A stretch of DNA of 64,000 nt from Flavobacterium microcysteis (GTDB lineage Bacteria; Bacteroidota; Bacteroidia; Flavobacteriales; Flavobacteriaceae). Positions 1-7,507 of this stretch are shown here, in pieces. The DNA is taken from the NCBI RefSeq assembly GCF_006385255.1, contig NZ_VFJE01000054.1, positions 62,001-126,000 on the forward strand. Direction: 5' to 3'. Numbering within the stretch: the first letter of the stretch is position 1; every line of letters begins with the position of its first letter. Both the position numbers and the translations under genes were made by a program. The notes beneath the pieces are model-generated. The model was not told the DNA's origin. It did no database searches and saw only the letters and a list, made by a program, of their open reading frames with translations.

Positions 1-1294
1 TCTTTGTATAGATATCTTCTGCAGAAGTAACATCATTGACCGTGAACTCCCTTAATAAATTATTATTCTCATCCTGTTTTGACTGTTTCATCAAGACATC
101 ATAGTCAAACTGCAGTTTTGTGTTGGGCTTATAGCTCGAACTAAACTTAAACAATCCCAGATTGCTTTTCTGGTGTGCTATTTCTTCGTTTTTCTGCCTC
201 ACGCCAGTTTCAAGAATGGTACTTCTGGATCGGGTTTCTAAATCTGTTTCAGAGGAAGAAAGAATTGCGAAACCGCTCAGGCTCCATTTTTTAGTGACAT
301 TATACGAAAAGTTGGTCGCTCCAAATTTAGTTTCAATTTCTTTTGCTCTGTTGTTTCTTAGCATGGCTATGCCCAAATCATTTGACGAAACGTTAAAAGA
401 GCTTCCTCCTTTTTGCATCATGCCCCTAAAACCACCGGTGAATTTAAAATAGTCTTGTATGGTTAGTGGTAATTCTCCTATATTATTGAAATTGGAAATG
501 AGGTTGATACTGTATTTTGGGTTGTAATAAAACAGCTTCGGATTTACAATATAACGGCTGTCTTCATGTCCAATACCTATTCCTGCACTCATGTCACCAA
601 ACCAGAAATTCTTTTTCCCGTCTTTCAGTTTGATGTTCATTGCCACATTTTCTTCATTGTTTTCAAGACCTTTCAATGCCCCAATTTCATTGTAATTTCG
701 CAATACCTGAACTTTATCAATAGCATCTGCAGGAATGTTTTTCACTCCCAATTTTGTATCCCCATCAAAAAAGTCCTTGCCTTCTACCATCAGTTTCTGA
801 ACTTTCTTCCCTTCAACCTCAATTTGGCCATCGGCATTTACTTCAACTCCAGGGAGTTTTTTCAAAACATCTTCCAACTTCCTTTCGGTGCCCGTTTTAA
901 AAGAATCAGCATTATAGACAATGGTATCGCCTTTTATGGAAACCGGCATTTCCTGTACAATTTCTACCTGATCCAAATCAACTCCTTGTTCCAATACAAG
1001 TGTCTGAACCATGTTTTCAGATTGTGTCTGCACATCTACTTCCTTTGCCTGATAACCAATATAGCTAACCTTTATCTTGTAAACAGTATTGGCTTTGAGC
1101 GACAATTGGAATCTTCCCTTATCGTCTGTAATGGCATAGGAATCCATTGCTTTTGTAGACTGATTAACAGCCATGACATTAGCCATTTCCAAACCAACAG
1201 CATTCGCATCAGCTACAATACCTGAAAAACGTATATTCTGGGAATATCCTGAAATGGAAAGGAATAGAAATGTAAGGAATAGTATTTTTTTCAT
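1..1294 (-). CDS. TonB-dependent-receptor-like outer membrane protein (3' end outside window)
   Basis: The reading frame is open from the ATG at 1294 to the window edge, giving at least 431 residues. It begins with a signal peptide (MKKILFLTFLFLSISGYSQ). Residues about 20-105 form a carboxypeptidase-regulatory-like beta-sandwich. A plug-like segment follows, with KLEDVLKKLPGVEVNADG and KLMVEGKDFF at about residues 145-175. The rest is rich in alternating beta strands, as expected of an outer membrane barrel. Proteins of this shape are usually annotated as carboxypeptidase-like regulatory domain or TonB-dependent receptors of Bacteroidota. The substrate is unknown. The gene starts 34 bp after the GLPGLI gene on the same strand, so the two are probably one transcript, controlled from the operator region near 2236. 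Confidence 0.85.
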   Translation of the reverse strand, partial: MKKILFLTFLFLSISGYSQNIRFSGIVADANAVGLEMANVMAVNQSTKAMDSYAITDDKGRFQLSLKANTVYKIKVSYIGYQAKEVDVQTQSENMVQTLVLEQGVDLDQVEIVQEMPVSIKGDTIVYNADSFKTGTERKLEDVLKKLPGVEVNADGQIEVEGKKVQKLMVEGKDFFDGDTKLGVKNIPADAIDKVQVLRNYNEIGALKGLENNEENVAMNIKLKDGKKNFWFGDMSAGIGIGHEDSRYIVNPKLFYYNPKYSINLISNFNNIGELPLTIQDYFKFTGGFRGMMQKGGSSFNVSSNDLGIAMLRNNRAKEIETKFGATNFSYNVTKKWSLSGFAILSSSETDLETRSRSTILETGVRQKNEEIAHQKSNLGLFKFSSSYKPNTKLQFDYDVLMKQSKQDENNNLLREFTVNDVTSAEDIYTK

Positions 1295-1328
1295 ATTGTA
1301 AGAGAAATTGGATGTGTAAAACTAATGA

Positions 1329-2177
1329 TTAATTGCCTAAATTAATATGGATGTTGCCCTTCGAATCCTTCATACTTTCCATTTGCTTTTCAATTAGTGC
1401 TTCATATTCCTTTTTTGTTACTTTTTTTCCTTTTTTTGGCATTTTGATCACCACCTTATCTTTTGGATTCAATACAATTTTAGAGCATAATATTACTGTT
1501 TTCGCATCGTTTACTTCCATGATTAGACCCGGCAATCCCCAATATTCACCCGGACCATGACTTACCGGAATTTCTGGTGCATACCAAACCGTTATCGTTC
1601 TGTCTTTAGGTTCGTTTACAGTAAACAATACTGTTTTGCTTTCACTTTTTTTATTCTTCATTTTTTCATAAGCCTCTAAGTCTTCTTTAGAGACAGGAAT
1701 TACACCTATAGCCTTATAGCAGGTAAAGTTTCCTATCTTTTTAGTCTCGTCCACCAGCTTCCAATCCCATTTTGGTAAAGAATCTGACACTAGAAATTCT
1801 TTTCCAAAAAAGTCTTCTTCAGAAAGCACAGTTTTATCTTTTATATTTTTATACGATTTGCCATCCCCTGATGAACTGGTATTCACGACTACCATTTTTG
1901 CTCCTGACGAACCGCTTGGAGATTCCAATCTTTGTGGTTCTTCATAAACCGATTCCGTTTTATTAAAACTCAATTCATAGGTTTTTTCAAAACCTTTTTT
2001 CAATTTTTCTTCAAGTGAGGCTTGCAGATCAGGAGTCATGTTTGAGCCACTTATCTGTATATCATTCATTATTGTTTTTGTCTGGTATGTTGCCCGTCCG
2101 GTAAATTCCTGGGCCTGCATCAGTTGGAAAGAAAAAAGGGTTGCTACTATTGCTGCAGTAATTGCTGATTTTATCAT
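1329..2177 (-). CDS. GLPGLI family exported protein (copy 1)
   Basis: This 282-residue protein has a signal peptide ending at QLMQAQ and the family signature YWGLPGLIMEVND, with GLPGLI at about residues 214-219. GLPGLI proteins (TIGR01200) are known only from Bacteroidota, are predicted to be periplasmic, and have no established biochemical function. They are often encoded beside TonB-receptor-like genes, as here with the gene starting at 1294. Most of the chain is predicted beta structure with a Lys/Glu-rich C-terminus. The gene is divergent from the sensor kinase at 2300, and three GTTAAC boxes lie 59-84 bp upstream of its ATG. A second copy lies at 4633-5562. The family call is firm; the role is unknown. 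Confidence 0.9.
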   Translation of the reverse strand: MIKSAITAAIVATLFSFQLMQAQEFTGRATYQTKTIMNDIQISGSNMTPDLQASLEEKLKKGFEKTYELSFNKTESVYEEPQRLESPSGSSGAKMVVVNTSSSGDGKSYKNIKDKTVLSEEDFFGKEFLVSDSLPKWDWKLVDETKKIGNFTCYKAIGVIPVSKEDLEAYEKMKNKKSESKTVLFTVNEPKDRTITVWYAPEIPVSHGPGEYWGLPGLIMEVNDAKTVILCSKIVLNPKDKVVIKMPKKGKKVTKKEYEALIEKQMESMKDSKGNIHINLGN

Positions 2178-2205
2178 GTTCGTTGGTTTTTTTTAATTAA
2201 TGATA

Positions 2206-2212
2206 CAAAGTA
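2206..2212 (-). promoter_or_regulatory. Possible -7 element of the GLPGLI/TonB-receptor operon
   Basis: Read on the minus strand, this is TACTTTG, one base shorter than the Bacteroidota consensus TAnnTTTG. Transcription would start near 2200, which puts the GTTAAC boxes at about -36 to -61, where OmpR-family activators usually bind. No well-spaced TTG is visible upstream, which would fit an activator-dependent promoter. Confidence 0.4.
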
Positions 2213-2235
2213 AACCACATGAAATCTTATTTTCA

Positions 2236-2261
2236 GTTAACCAACGTTAACGATTGTTAAC
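2236..2261. promoter_or_regulatory. Three phased GTTAAC boxes, likely response-regulator operator
   Basis: GTTAAC occurs at 2236-2241, 2246-2251 and 2256-2261, with a repeat period of exactly 10 bp. OmpR/CpxR-type regulators bind tandem half-sites on about one helical turn (CpxR: GTAAA-N5-GTAAA, also a 10-bp period). The array lies between the divergent GLPGLI gene and the kinase/regulator operon, so it could control both. A degenerate two-box version lies at 5622-5637 at the same distance from the second GLPGLI gene. Binding by the regulator encoded at 3885 is an inference. Confidence 0.65.
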
Positions 2262-2299
2262 GGCATTTTTTCAATGCTTTTTGTTTATACTTTTGAAAA

Positions 2300-3892
2300 A
2301 TGAAATCAAAGAATTATAAATACATTTTATTTTTTATTTCCGTAACCATCATTGCAACAATCAGTTTGCAGATTTACTGGAATATAAAAAACTATGCTGA
2401 AAATAAGCAACGACTCATTAATGATGTACAGATTGCTTTTGACAATAGCGTAGAGCATTATTATGCAGAAGATGTAAAAACCGACTTCATGACTTTTGTT
2501 GGAAATGATTCTATCAAGGACCCTAATTTTGTACAGAATATTATTTCCGACTCCGTTTTTATCAAGGCACTTACACACAAAAAAATAAAACCTGCGGAAA
2601 GGGTAATTGCGTCAAGCACTTTCACTGAAGATGATTCGCCAAAAATGACTACTGTCATAAAAATCAACAATTCCAGAAATGCATCAAAACAAGAAATCAA
2701 CTTTATAGATTCTCCAAAACCTGAAAGCCCAAAAACGATAAAAGGCAAAACCACCGAAATGCATAGGAAGCCTTTTGGACTAGGGCCCGGAAAGCTTTCT
2801 GAAGTAAAAGTTCTTACAGGAAGACGGGCCATGGATAGCGTCTCAAAAATCCAAAGTTTTACCAATAAAATCCTTATTTCGCTGACCCGCGATTCAATTG
2901 AATTTGATAAAGTAAGCAAAACTCTGGACAAAGAATTGGCACGAAAAGACATCACTATCCAATACGGAATGCAGCATCTAAAAACAGATACCGTATTTCA
3001 GAATTACCACTTGGACAAAAACAGTCATTTTCCTTTGAGTACAACTTCTAATTCTACATTTCTTCCTCCAAGCCAGAAGTTGAAACTACTATTTTCAAAT
3101 CCGGTAGTAGAGATTTTAAAACGCAGTATGGTAGAAATCATTCTTTCTTTTCTTCTCTCATTATCAATAATTGGCTGTCTATTTTATTTATTAAAAACAA
3201 TCAATAAACAGAAAAAAGTAGATGAAATTAAAAATGACCTTATCAGTAATATCACCCATGAATTCAAGACGCCAATTACAACGGTTGCTACTGCTATTGA
3301 AGGTATCCGGAATTTTAATGCGGTAAACGACACTGAAAAGACGAATCGTTATCTTGACATTTCAAACCAGCAACTAAAAAAGCTGGAAATTATGGTAGAA
3401 AAGCTTTTAGAAACAGCCACTTTAGACACGGATAAACTCTTGCTTCATAAAGAGCCAACCAACATCGTTTCAACCATACGGAATCTTGTAGAAAAGCACA
3501 AGGTGATTCATCCTGAAAAAAACATGTCCTTCCATTCTAATATGGAGCAGCTTATTGTTGAAATTGATCCTTTCTATTTTGAAAATACGCTTTCCAACCT
3601 GATTGATAATGCCTTTAAATACGGAGGTAACATAATTGATGTCCATTTAAAATATGCTGCCAATACTCTTGAAATTATGGTACAGGACAATGGTCAGGGA
3701 ATCGAAAAAGACCAGAGAGAAAAGATTTTTGACAAGTTTTACCGAATCCCAAAAGGAAACAGGCATGATGTAAAAGGATTTGGAATAGGGCTTTATTATT
3801 CTAAAAAAATCATAGAAAAACATGGCGGCACATTAGAATTGCTTTCAAGCCAGGAACTGACTATTTTTAAAATAAAATTATCTGATGTCTAG
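2300..3892 (+). CDS. Sensor histidine kinase
   Basis: This 530-residue membrane kinase has a transmembrane segment at about residues 8-26 and a large periplasmic sensor region at about 30-272. A second transmembrane segment lies at about 275-297, followed by the cytoplasmic kinase core. The phosphoacceptor is H320, in SNITHEFKTPITT. The ATPase domain carries an N box (NLIDNAFKYGG), a G1 box (DNGQGIEKD) and a G2 box (GFGIGLYYSKKI). Its stop codon overlaps the regulator start by 8 bases (ATGTCTAG), so the two are translationally coupled. Two GLPGLI genes flank the pair, which suggests the kinase monitors the envelope or those proteins' substrates. The periplasmic domain resembles no sensor I recognise. 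A TACTTTTG at 2288-2295 lies only a few bases before the ATG. Confidence 0.93.
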   Translation: MKSKNYKYILFFISVTIIATISLQIYWNIKNYAENKQRLINDVQIAFDNSVEHYYAEDVKTDFMTFVGNDSIKDPNFVQNIISDSVFIKALTHKKIKPAERVIASSTFTEDDSPKMTTVIKINNSRNASKQEINFIDSPKPESPKTIKGKTTEMHRKPFGLGPGKLSEVKVLTGRRAMDSVSKIQSFTNKILISLTRDSIEFDKVSKTLDKELARKDITIQYGMQHLKTDTVFQNYHLDKNSHFPLSTTSNSTFLPPSQKLKLLFSNPVVEILKRSMVEIILSFLLSLSIIGCLFYLLKTINKQKKVDEIKNDLISNITHEFKTPITTVATAIEGIRNFNAVNDTEKTNRYLDISNQQLKKLEIMVEKLLETATLDTDKLLLHKEPTNIVSTIRNLVEKHKVIHPEKNMSFHSNMEQLIVEIDPFYFENTLSNLIDNAFKYGGNIIDVHLKYAANTLEIMVQDNGQGIEKDQREKIFDKFYRIPKGNRHDVKGFGIGLYYSKKIIEKHGGTLELLSSQELTIFKIKLSDV

Positions 3893-4565
3893 CAAAATAA
3901 AAATCATACTGGCAGAAGATGAGCCTGCCCTCGCCCAAATCATAAAAGAGAGTCTGGAAACACGGAATTTCGAAGTCTTTTCATGTAAAAATGGAGAAGA
4001 GGCTTTTGAAGCTTTTTCTAAAGAAAAACCAGAGCTTTTAGTATTGGATGTTATGATGCCAAAAAAGGATGGGTTTACGCTGGCTAAGGAAATCCGAAAA
4101 CTGGACAAAAAAACACCCATCATTTTTCTTACTGCAAAATCGCAGACACAAGATGTGGTTGATGGTTTCCAACTAGGAGGAAATGATTATTTGAAAAAGC
4201 CGTTTAGTATGGAGGAATTAATTGTCCGCATCCATGCGCTTTTAGGCAGAATCCAATTAGAAAAAAACGATGAGAATATCAGTATAGGCAATTATATTTT
4301 CAACCAAACCAAACAGACTCTTGATTATTTAGGCAACATACAATTCCTTACACACAGGGAAGCCTCACTGCTTCATCTTTTAATAGAAAATAAGAACGAC
4401 ATATTAGACCGTTCTCTTGTTTTAAAAAAAATCTGGGGAGATGATGATTTTTTTAACGGCCGGAGTATGGATGTTTTCATTACAAAATTGAGAAAAAAAC
4501 TTAGCCTTGACCCAAACATCCAGATTATAAATGTTCGAAGCCAAGGCTATAAATTGATTACATAA
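3885..4565 (+). CDS. OmpR-family response regulator transcription factor
   Basis: The 226-residue protein has an N-terminal receiver domain (about 5-118) and a C-terminal winged-helix DNA-binding domain (about 130-226). The acidic pocket is ED at 11-12, the phosphoacceptor is D55 in LLVLDVMMPKKDG, T/S and K positions are present (FLTAKS, LKKPFS), and the winged helix ends in INVRSQGYKLI. It is the cognate partner of the overlapping kinase. OmpR-family regulators bind tandem direct repeats, and the 10-bp phased GTTAAC boxes at 2236-2261 are the obvious candidate target. The same motif class before the second GLPGLI gene suggests both GLPGLI genes belong to its regulon. A terminator follows directly. 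Confidence 0.95.
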   Translation: MSSKIKIILAEDEPALAQIIKESLETRNFEVFSCKNGEEAFEAFSKEKPELLVLDVMMPKKDGFTLAKEIRKLDKKTPIIFLTAKSQTQDVVDGFQLGGNDYLKKPFSMEELIVRIHALLGRIQLEKNDENISIGNYIFNQTKQTLDYLGNIQFLTHREASLLHLLIENKNDILDRSLVLKKIWGDDDFFNGRSMDVFITKLRKKLSLDPNIQIINVRSQGYKLIT

Positions 4566-4576
4566 TCACTGTACAT

Positions 4577-4616
4577 AAAAAAAACATAGACTGCAATCAC
4601 AGCCTATGTTTTTTTA
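4577..4616. terminator. Bidirectional intrinsic terminator
   Basis: The stem acatagactg / cagcctatgt (one mismatch, loop caatca) is flanked by an A-run on the left and a T-run on the right. It therefore serves both the response regulator on the plus strand and the convergent GLPGLI gene on the minus strand. Confidence 0.85.
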
Positions 4617-4632
4617 AACGTTTTTTATAAAA

Positions 4633-5562
4633 TTAATTTCCTATTCTGATTCCCTGTCTGCCGCCGCCTCTTCTAAATTGTTCTTGCATTTCTTCCATTT
4701 TTGCAGTTACAATTTCATCATATTCTTTTTGCGTAACAACTTTGCCTTTTGATGGCGCCTTGATTGCGGCTTTTTCCTTTGAATTAAGCACAATTTTCGA
4801 ACATAAGATTACCGTTTTGTCATCGCTGACTTCCAGAATCAGTCCCGGCAATCCCCAGTAACCTTCCGGCCCTTGATTGACAGGAATTTCCGGCGCATAC
4901 CAAGCCGTAACATTCACTTCTTTTGGCATTTCAAAGTCATCCATGAAATTGGTTTTCTTATCTTCCGTTTTTTCCGGTTTTTTGTCTTTTGCTTCTTTTG
5001 TCTCTTCTTGTTTTTTCTGTCTGAAGTTTCTAAAATCCGAACGGGCAACTTGTTTTACTGCAGTAGCTTTATAACATGTATAACCGCCAATCTGCTTGGT
5101 TTCGCCTTCTAGCTTCCATTGCAGTTTTGGCAACGTATCTTTTACCAGAAACTCTTTCCCCATAAATTCTTTATCGACAGAGAATGTCTTTTCTTTTACA
5201 TTTTTATAGTAAGTGCCTCCGCCTCCCATCATGGAAGACATCATTCGGAATCCACCATTATTTTGACCCGGAGCATCTAATCTCTCATCTTCCTTATAGA
5301 TTGAAGCAGCCTTATCGAAATTTAGAATAAACGTTTTCTCCAGCATTTTCTTCATCCTTTCTTCAATAGACTTCTGCATTTCCGGTGTTATTTCTCTATT
5401 CCCGGAAAATCTTGATTTCATATCAGGCGTGCTCGTTTTAGATTCATAGACTGCCATTCCTTGAAATTCCTGAGTTCCCATAGCAGAAGTTCCTTGTTGT
5501 TTTTGAGCATAAGAGTTGGAAATTGAAACCAACATCATTAAAAAAATCAGGTGTTTTTTCAT
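4633..5562 (-). CDS. GLPGLI family exported protein (copy 2)
   Basis: I chose the ATG at 5562, giving 309 residues, because it starts directly with the signal peptide MKKHLIFLMMLVSISNSYAQ; the upstream ATG at 5583 would add seven unlikely residues. The signature YWGLPGLILEVSDDKTVILC sits at about residues 235-254 and is almost identical to copy 1. It differs from copy 1 by a Gly-rich stretch (SSMMGGGG), a Lys/Glu-rich insertion at about residues 185-210 and an Arg/Gly-rich tail (RRGGGRQG). The biochemical role is unknown. It lies alone, convergent with the response regulator, and two degenerate GTTAAC-type boxes begin 60 bp upstream. It has no adjacent TonB-type receptor, unlike copy 1. Confidence 0.9.
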   Translation of the reverse strand: MKKHLIFLMMLVSISNSYAQKQQGTSAMGTQEFQGMAVYESKTSTPDMKSRFSGNREITPEMQKSIEERMKKMLEKTFILNFDKAASIYKEDERLDAPGQNNGGFRMMSSMMGGGGTYYKNVKEKTFSVDKEFMGKEFLVKDTLPKLQWKLEGETKQIGGYTCYKATAVKQVARSDFRNFRQKKQEETKEAKDKKPEKTEDKKTNFMDDFEMPKEVNVTAWYAPEIPVNQGPEGYWGLPGLILEVSDDKTVILCSKIVLNSKEKAAIKAPSKGKVVTQKEYDEIVTAKMEEMQEQFRRGGGRQGIRIGN

Positions 5563-5621
5563 AAAACAAAATTTAGTATACAAATATGACGGATTTGGAC
5601 AATATTTGCTACAAAGCTTTT

Positions 5622-5637
5622 GTTAAATAATTTTAAC
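5622..5637. promoter_or_regulatory. Degenerate two-box operator upstream of GLPGLI copy 2
   Basis: GTTAAA at 5622-5627 and TTTAAC at 5632-5637 each differ by one base from GTTAAC and keep the 10-bp period of the array at 2236. The left edge is 60 bp from the GLPGLI start, against 59 bp in copy 1. The pair also reads as an inverted repeat, so other interpretations remain. Nearby CATATTTG (minus strand, 5588-5581) could be the -7 element. Confidence 0.45.
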
Positions 5638-5714
5638 CTTGCCATTTGAACACAATATTAAATATTTGTATAAAGACCAACATCTGAAAGGATATTCGTA
5701 AATTGGCACCTACT

Positions 5715-6506
5715 ATGAGAAAAATTATTTTTATAGCCCTGATTCTTATTCCCGTATTGGCATTCTCACAGCAGCCAAGCATTATCCCTTTTTTTTCTAA
5801 TGCAGAAAAATGGGAAACGGGACAGTATATCGGAAAAGACAACTTCGGGAATTTCTATTCTATCAACCAGAATGAATTTAAGAAGACCAGTCCGAATCAT
5901 GTGTATTTTTACAAAAATGTTTCCTTAGGCAAAATTCACCAGGTCGATCTGCAAAATCCTTTACAGCTGGTTCTGTTTTACAAACAGTTTACAACAGTTG
6001 TTTTACTGGATAATCAGCTGAATGAAACCGCAAGAATTAATTTTTCTGAGCTGCAAACGCCCTTAAATCCGGAAGCTGTGAGCCTTGCATCGCAAAACAG
6101 ATTGTGGGTATATGATATGCTGAGCCAAAAATTAGGATTGTTTGATATCCAGAAAAGCACTTTTCAATCAATAACTCCATCTTTTAAAGAAAACGTAAAA
6201 TTCTATCAATCAGATTACAACTATTTTTACTGGATCGACACTAAGCAAAACTTGTATGTTTCGAATCTGTTTGGGAAAGTGAATTTTCTTGGGCATGTTC
6301 CCGATTACAATCAGTTGCAGGTTGTTTCTCCAAAACAAATTTTGATGAAAATCGATAATGGATTGTTTCTCTATAATTTAGAAGACGAGTCGTTATCGCC
6401 AATCCAATTAAAAGAAAAAAGCTTCAGTCATTTTTCTTTTAAAGACCAAATTTTATCTATTTTTACCGAAAACGAAATCAGTCAATATAAAATCACATTA
6501 CCGTAA
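5715..6506 (+). CDS. Exported propeller-like protein of unknown function
   Basis: I chose the second ATG (5715, 263 residues) because it begins directly with the signal peptide MRKIIFIALILIPVLAFSQQ. The mature protein is a run of short beta strands with repeated aromatic and Asn/Asp turns (VYFYKNVSLGKIHQVDL, LWVYDMLSQKLGLFDI, YFYWIDTKQNLYVSNL), which suggests an incomplete beta-propeller. I see no catalytic motif. Its stop codon overlaps the start of the deoxynucleoside kinase by one base (TAATG), so the two are co-translated. What links them is not evident. Confidence 0.75.
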   Translation: MRKIIFIALILIPVLAFSQQPSIIPFFSNAEKWETGQYIGKDNFGNFYSINQNEFKKTSPNHVYFYKNVSLGKIHQVDLQNPLQLVLFYKQFTTVVLLDNQLNETARINFSELQTPLNPEAVSLASQNRLWVYDMLSQKLGLFDIQKSTFQSITPSFKENVKFYQSDYNYFYWIDTKQNLYVSNLFGKVNFLGHVPDYNQLQVVSPKQILMKIDNGLFLYNLEDESLSPIQLKEKSFSHFSFKDQILSIFTENEISQYKITLP

Positions 6507-7120
6507 TGCACATAGCAGTAGCAGGAAATATTGGAGCCGGAAAAACAACACTAACACGATTGTTAGCAAAACATTTTAAATGGGAACCGCACTTTGAAGA
6601 CGTAGTAGACAACCCTTATCTTGATGATTTTTACCATCAGATGGAACGTTGGTCGTTCAACCTTCAGATTTATTTCTTGAATAGCCGTTTCAGACAGGTA
6701 CTTCAGATACGCGAAAGCGGAAAAAACATCATTCAGGACAGAACGATTTATGAAGATGCGCATATTTTCGCTCCCAATCTGCATGCCATGGGATTGATGA
6801 CCAATCGTGATTTCAACAACTACAAATCGCTTTTCGAATTGATGGAATCATTGGTAGAAGGTCCGGACTTGCTAATCTATCTGAGAAGTTCTATTCCGAA
6901 TCTGGTGAACCAAATCCATAAGCGTGGTAGAGAATACGAAAACTCTATTTCTATCGATTACCTTAGTCGTTTGAATGAAAGATATGAAGCTTGGATCCAA
7001 AGCTATACTAATGGAAAGCTTCTGATTATTGATGTTGACAATATCAATTTTGTAGACAATCCAGAAGACTTAGGGGGTATCATTAACCGAATCAATGCCG
7101 AAATTAACGGATTATTTTAA
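6506..7120 (+). CDS. Deoxynucleoside kinase
   Basis: This 204-residue cytoplasmic enzyme of the dCK/dGK/TK2-like family phosphorylates deoxynucleosides in the salvage pathway, using ATP. The P-loop GNIGAGKTT is at residues 7-15. An acidic residue in FEDVVDNPYL, the DRT motif in IIQDRTIYEDAHIF (base and 5'-hydroxyl recognition) and an Arg-rich lid (HKRGREYE) are all present. The length is normal for the bacterial family. Nucleoside specificity (dA, dG or dC) cannot be read by eye. It overlaps the preceding exported protein by one base and is followed by a terminator. Confidence 0.92.
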   Translation: MHIAVAGNIGAGKTTLTRLLAKHFKWEPHFEDVVDNPYLDDFYHQMERWSFNLQIYFLNSRFRQVLQIRESGKNIIQDRTIYEDAHIFAPNLHAMGLMTNRDFNNYKSLFELMESLVEGPDLLIYLRSSIPNLVNQIHKRGREYENSISIDYLSRLNERYEAWIQSYTNGKLLIIDVDNINFVDNPEDLGGIINRINAEINGLF

Positions 7121-7191
7121 TCTTTGAGTTAGCCCTAAAATATGCTGATACAAAATCGACTTATTTAAAAGACCGAGACAAAATCATAGAG

Positions 7192-7222
7192 AAAGCCTAC
7201 ACTAAAAGTGTAGGCTTTTTTA
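7192..7222 (+). terminator. Intrinsic terminator after deoxynucleoside kinase
   Basis: A perfect stem aaagcctacact / agtgtaggcttt with a loop of about two bases is followed by a T-run (tttttta). It ends the two-gene unit before it. Confidence 0.9.
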
Positions 7223-7507
7223 TTTACATATCTTTTTTTAAATAACAGAAAAAATAGAAAACCATTATTATTGAAAAACCTTTAAGCGATTGGATTATTC
7301 TATCTAAAATAAAAACCTACTATATCTTTATTGTTTCTTAGATTAAAATTAGTGTGGAAAATTCGTTTCAATATTACAGTCATCGACAATTTAACACAAT
7401 TATGGGATTTTTTTAAATATTTTGTGTTATTAATTAATTTTTGTTGTTTTTTTATTTATTTTTGATTTTAGCTACCACCAAACAGATTAAGTAAAAACCA
7501 TAAATAT
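7223..7507. other. AT-rich intergenic region with candidate promoter
   Basis: This stretch has no credible gene. It is very AT-rich. The only recognisable element is TATTTTTG at 7457-7464, matching TAnnTTTG, about 44 bp before the lipoprotein ATG. The TTG triplets at 7441-7446 are closer to it than the usual 17-23 bp, so the promoter call is weak. Confidence 0.4.

Noticed and set aside
566..1225. 219-residue open frame on the plus strand
   Set aside because: It lies antisense to the TonB-receptor-like gene, whose signal peptide and plug motifs are clear. The plus-strand translation is Phe/Ile/Asn-rich without domains.
2461..2955. 164-residue frame on the minus strand inside the kinase gene
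   Set aside because: It is antisense to the periplasmic region of the kinase, which is intact and in frame throughout.
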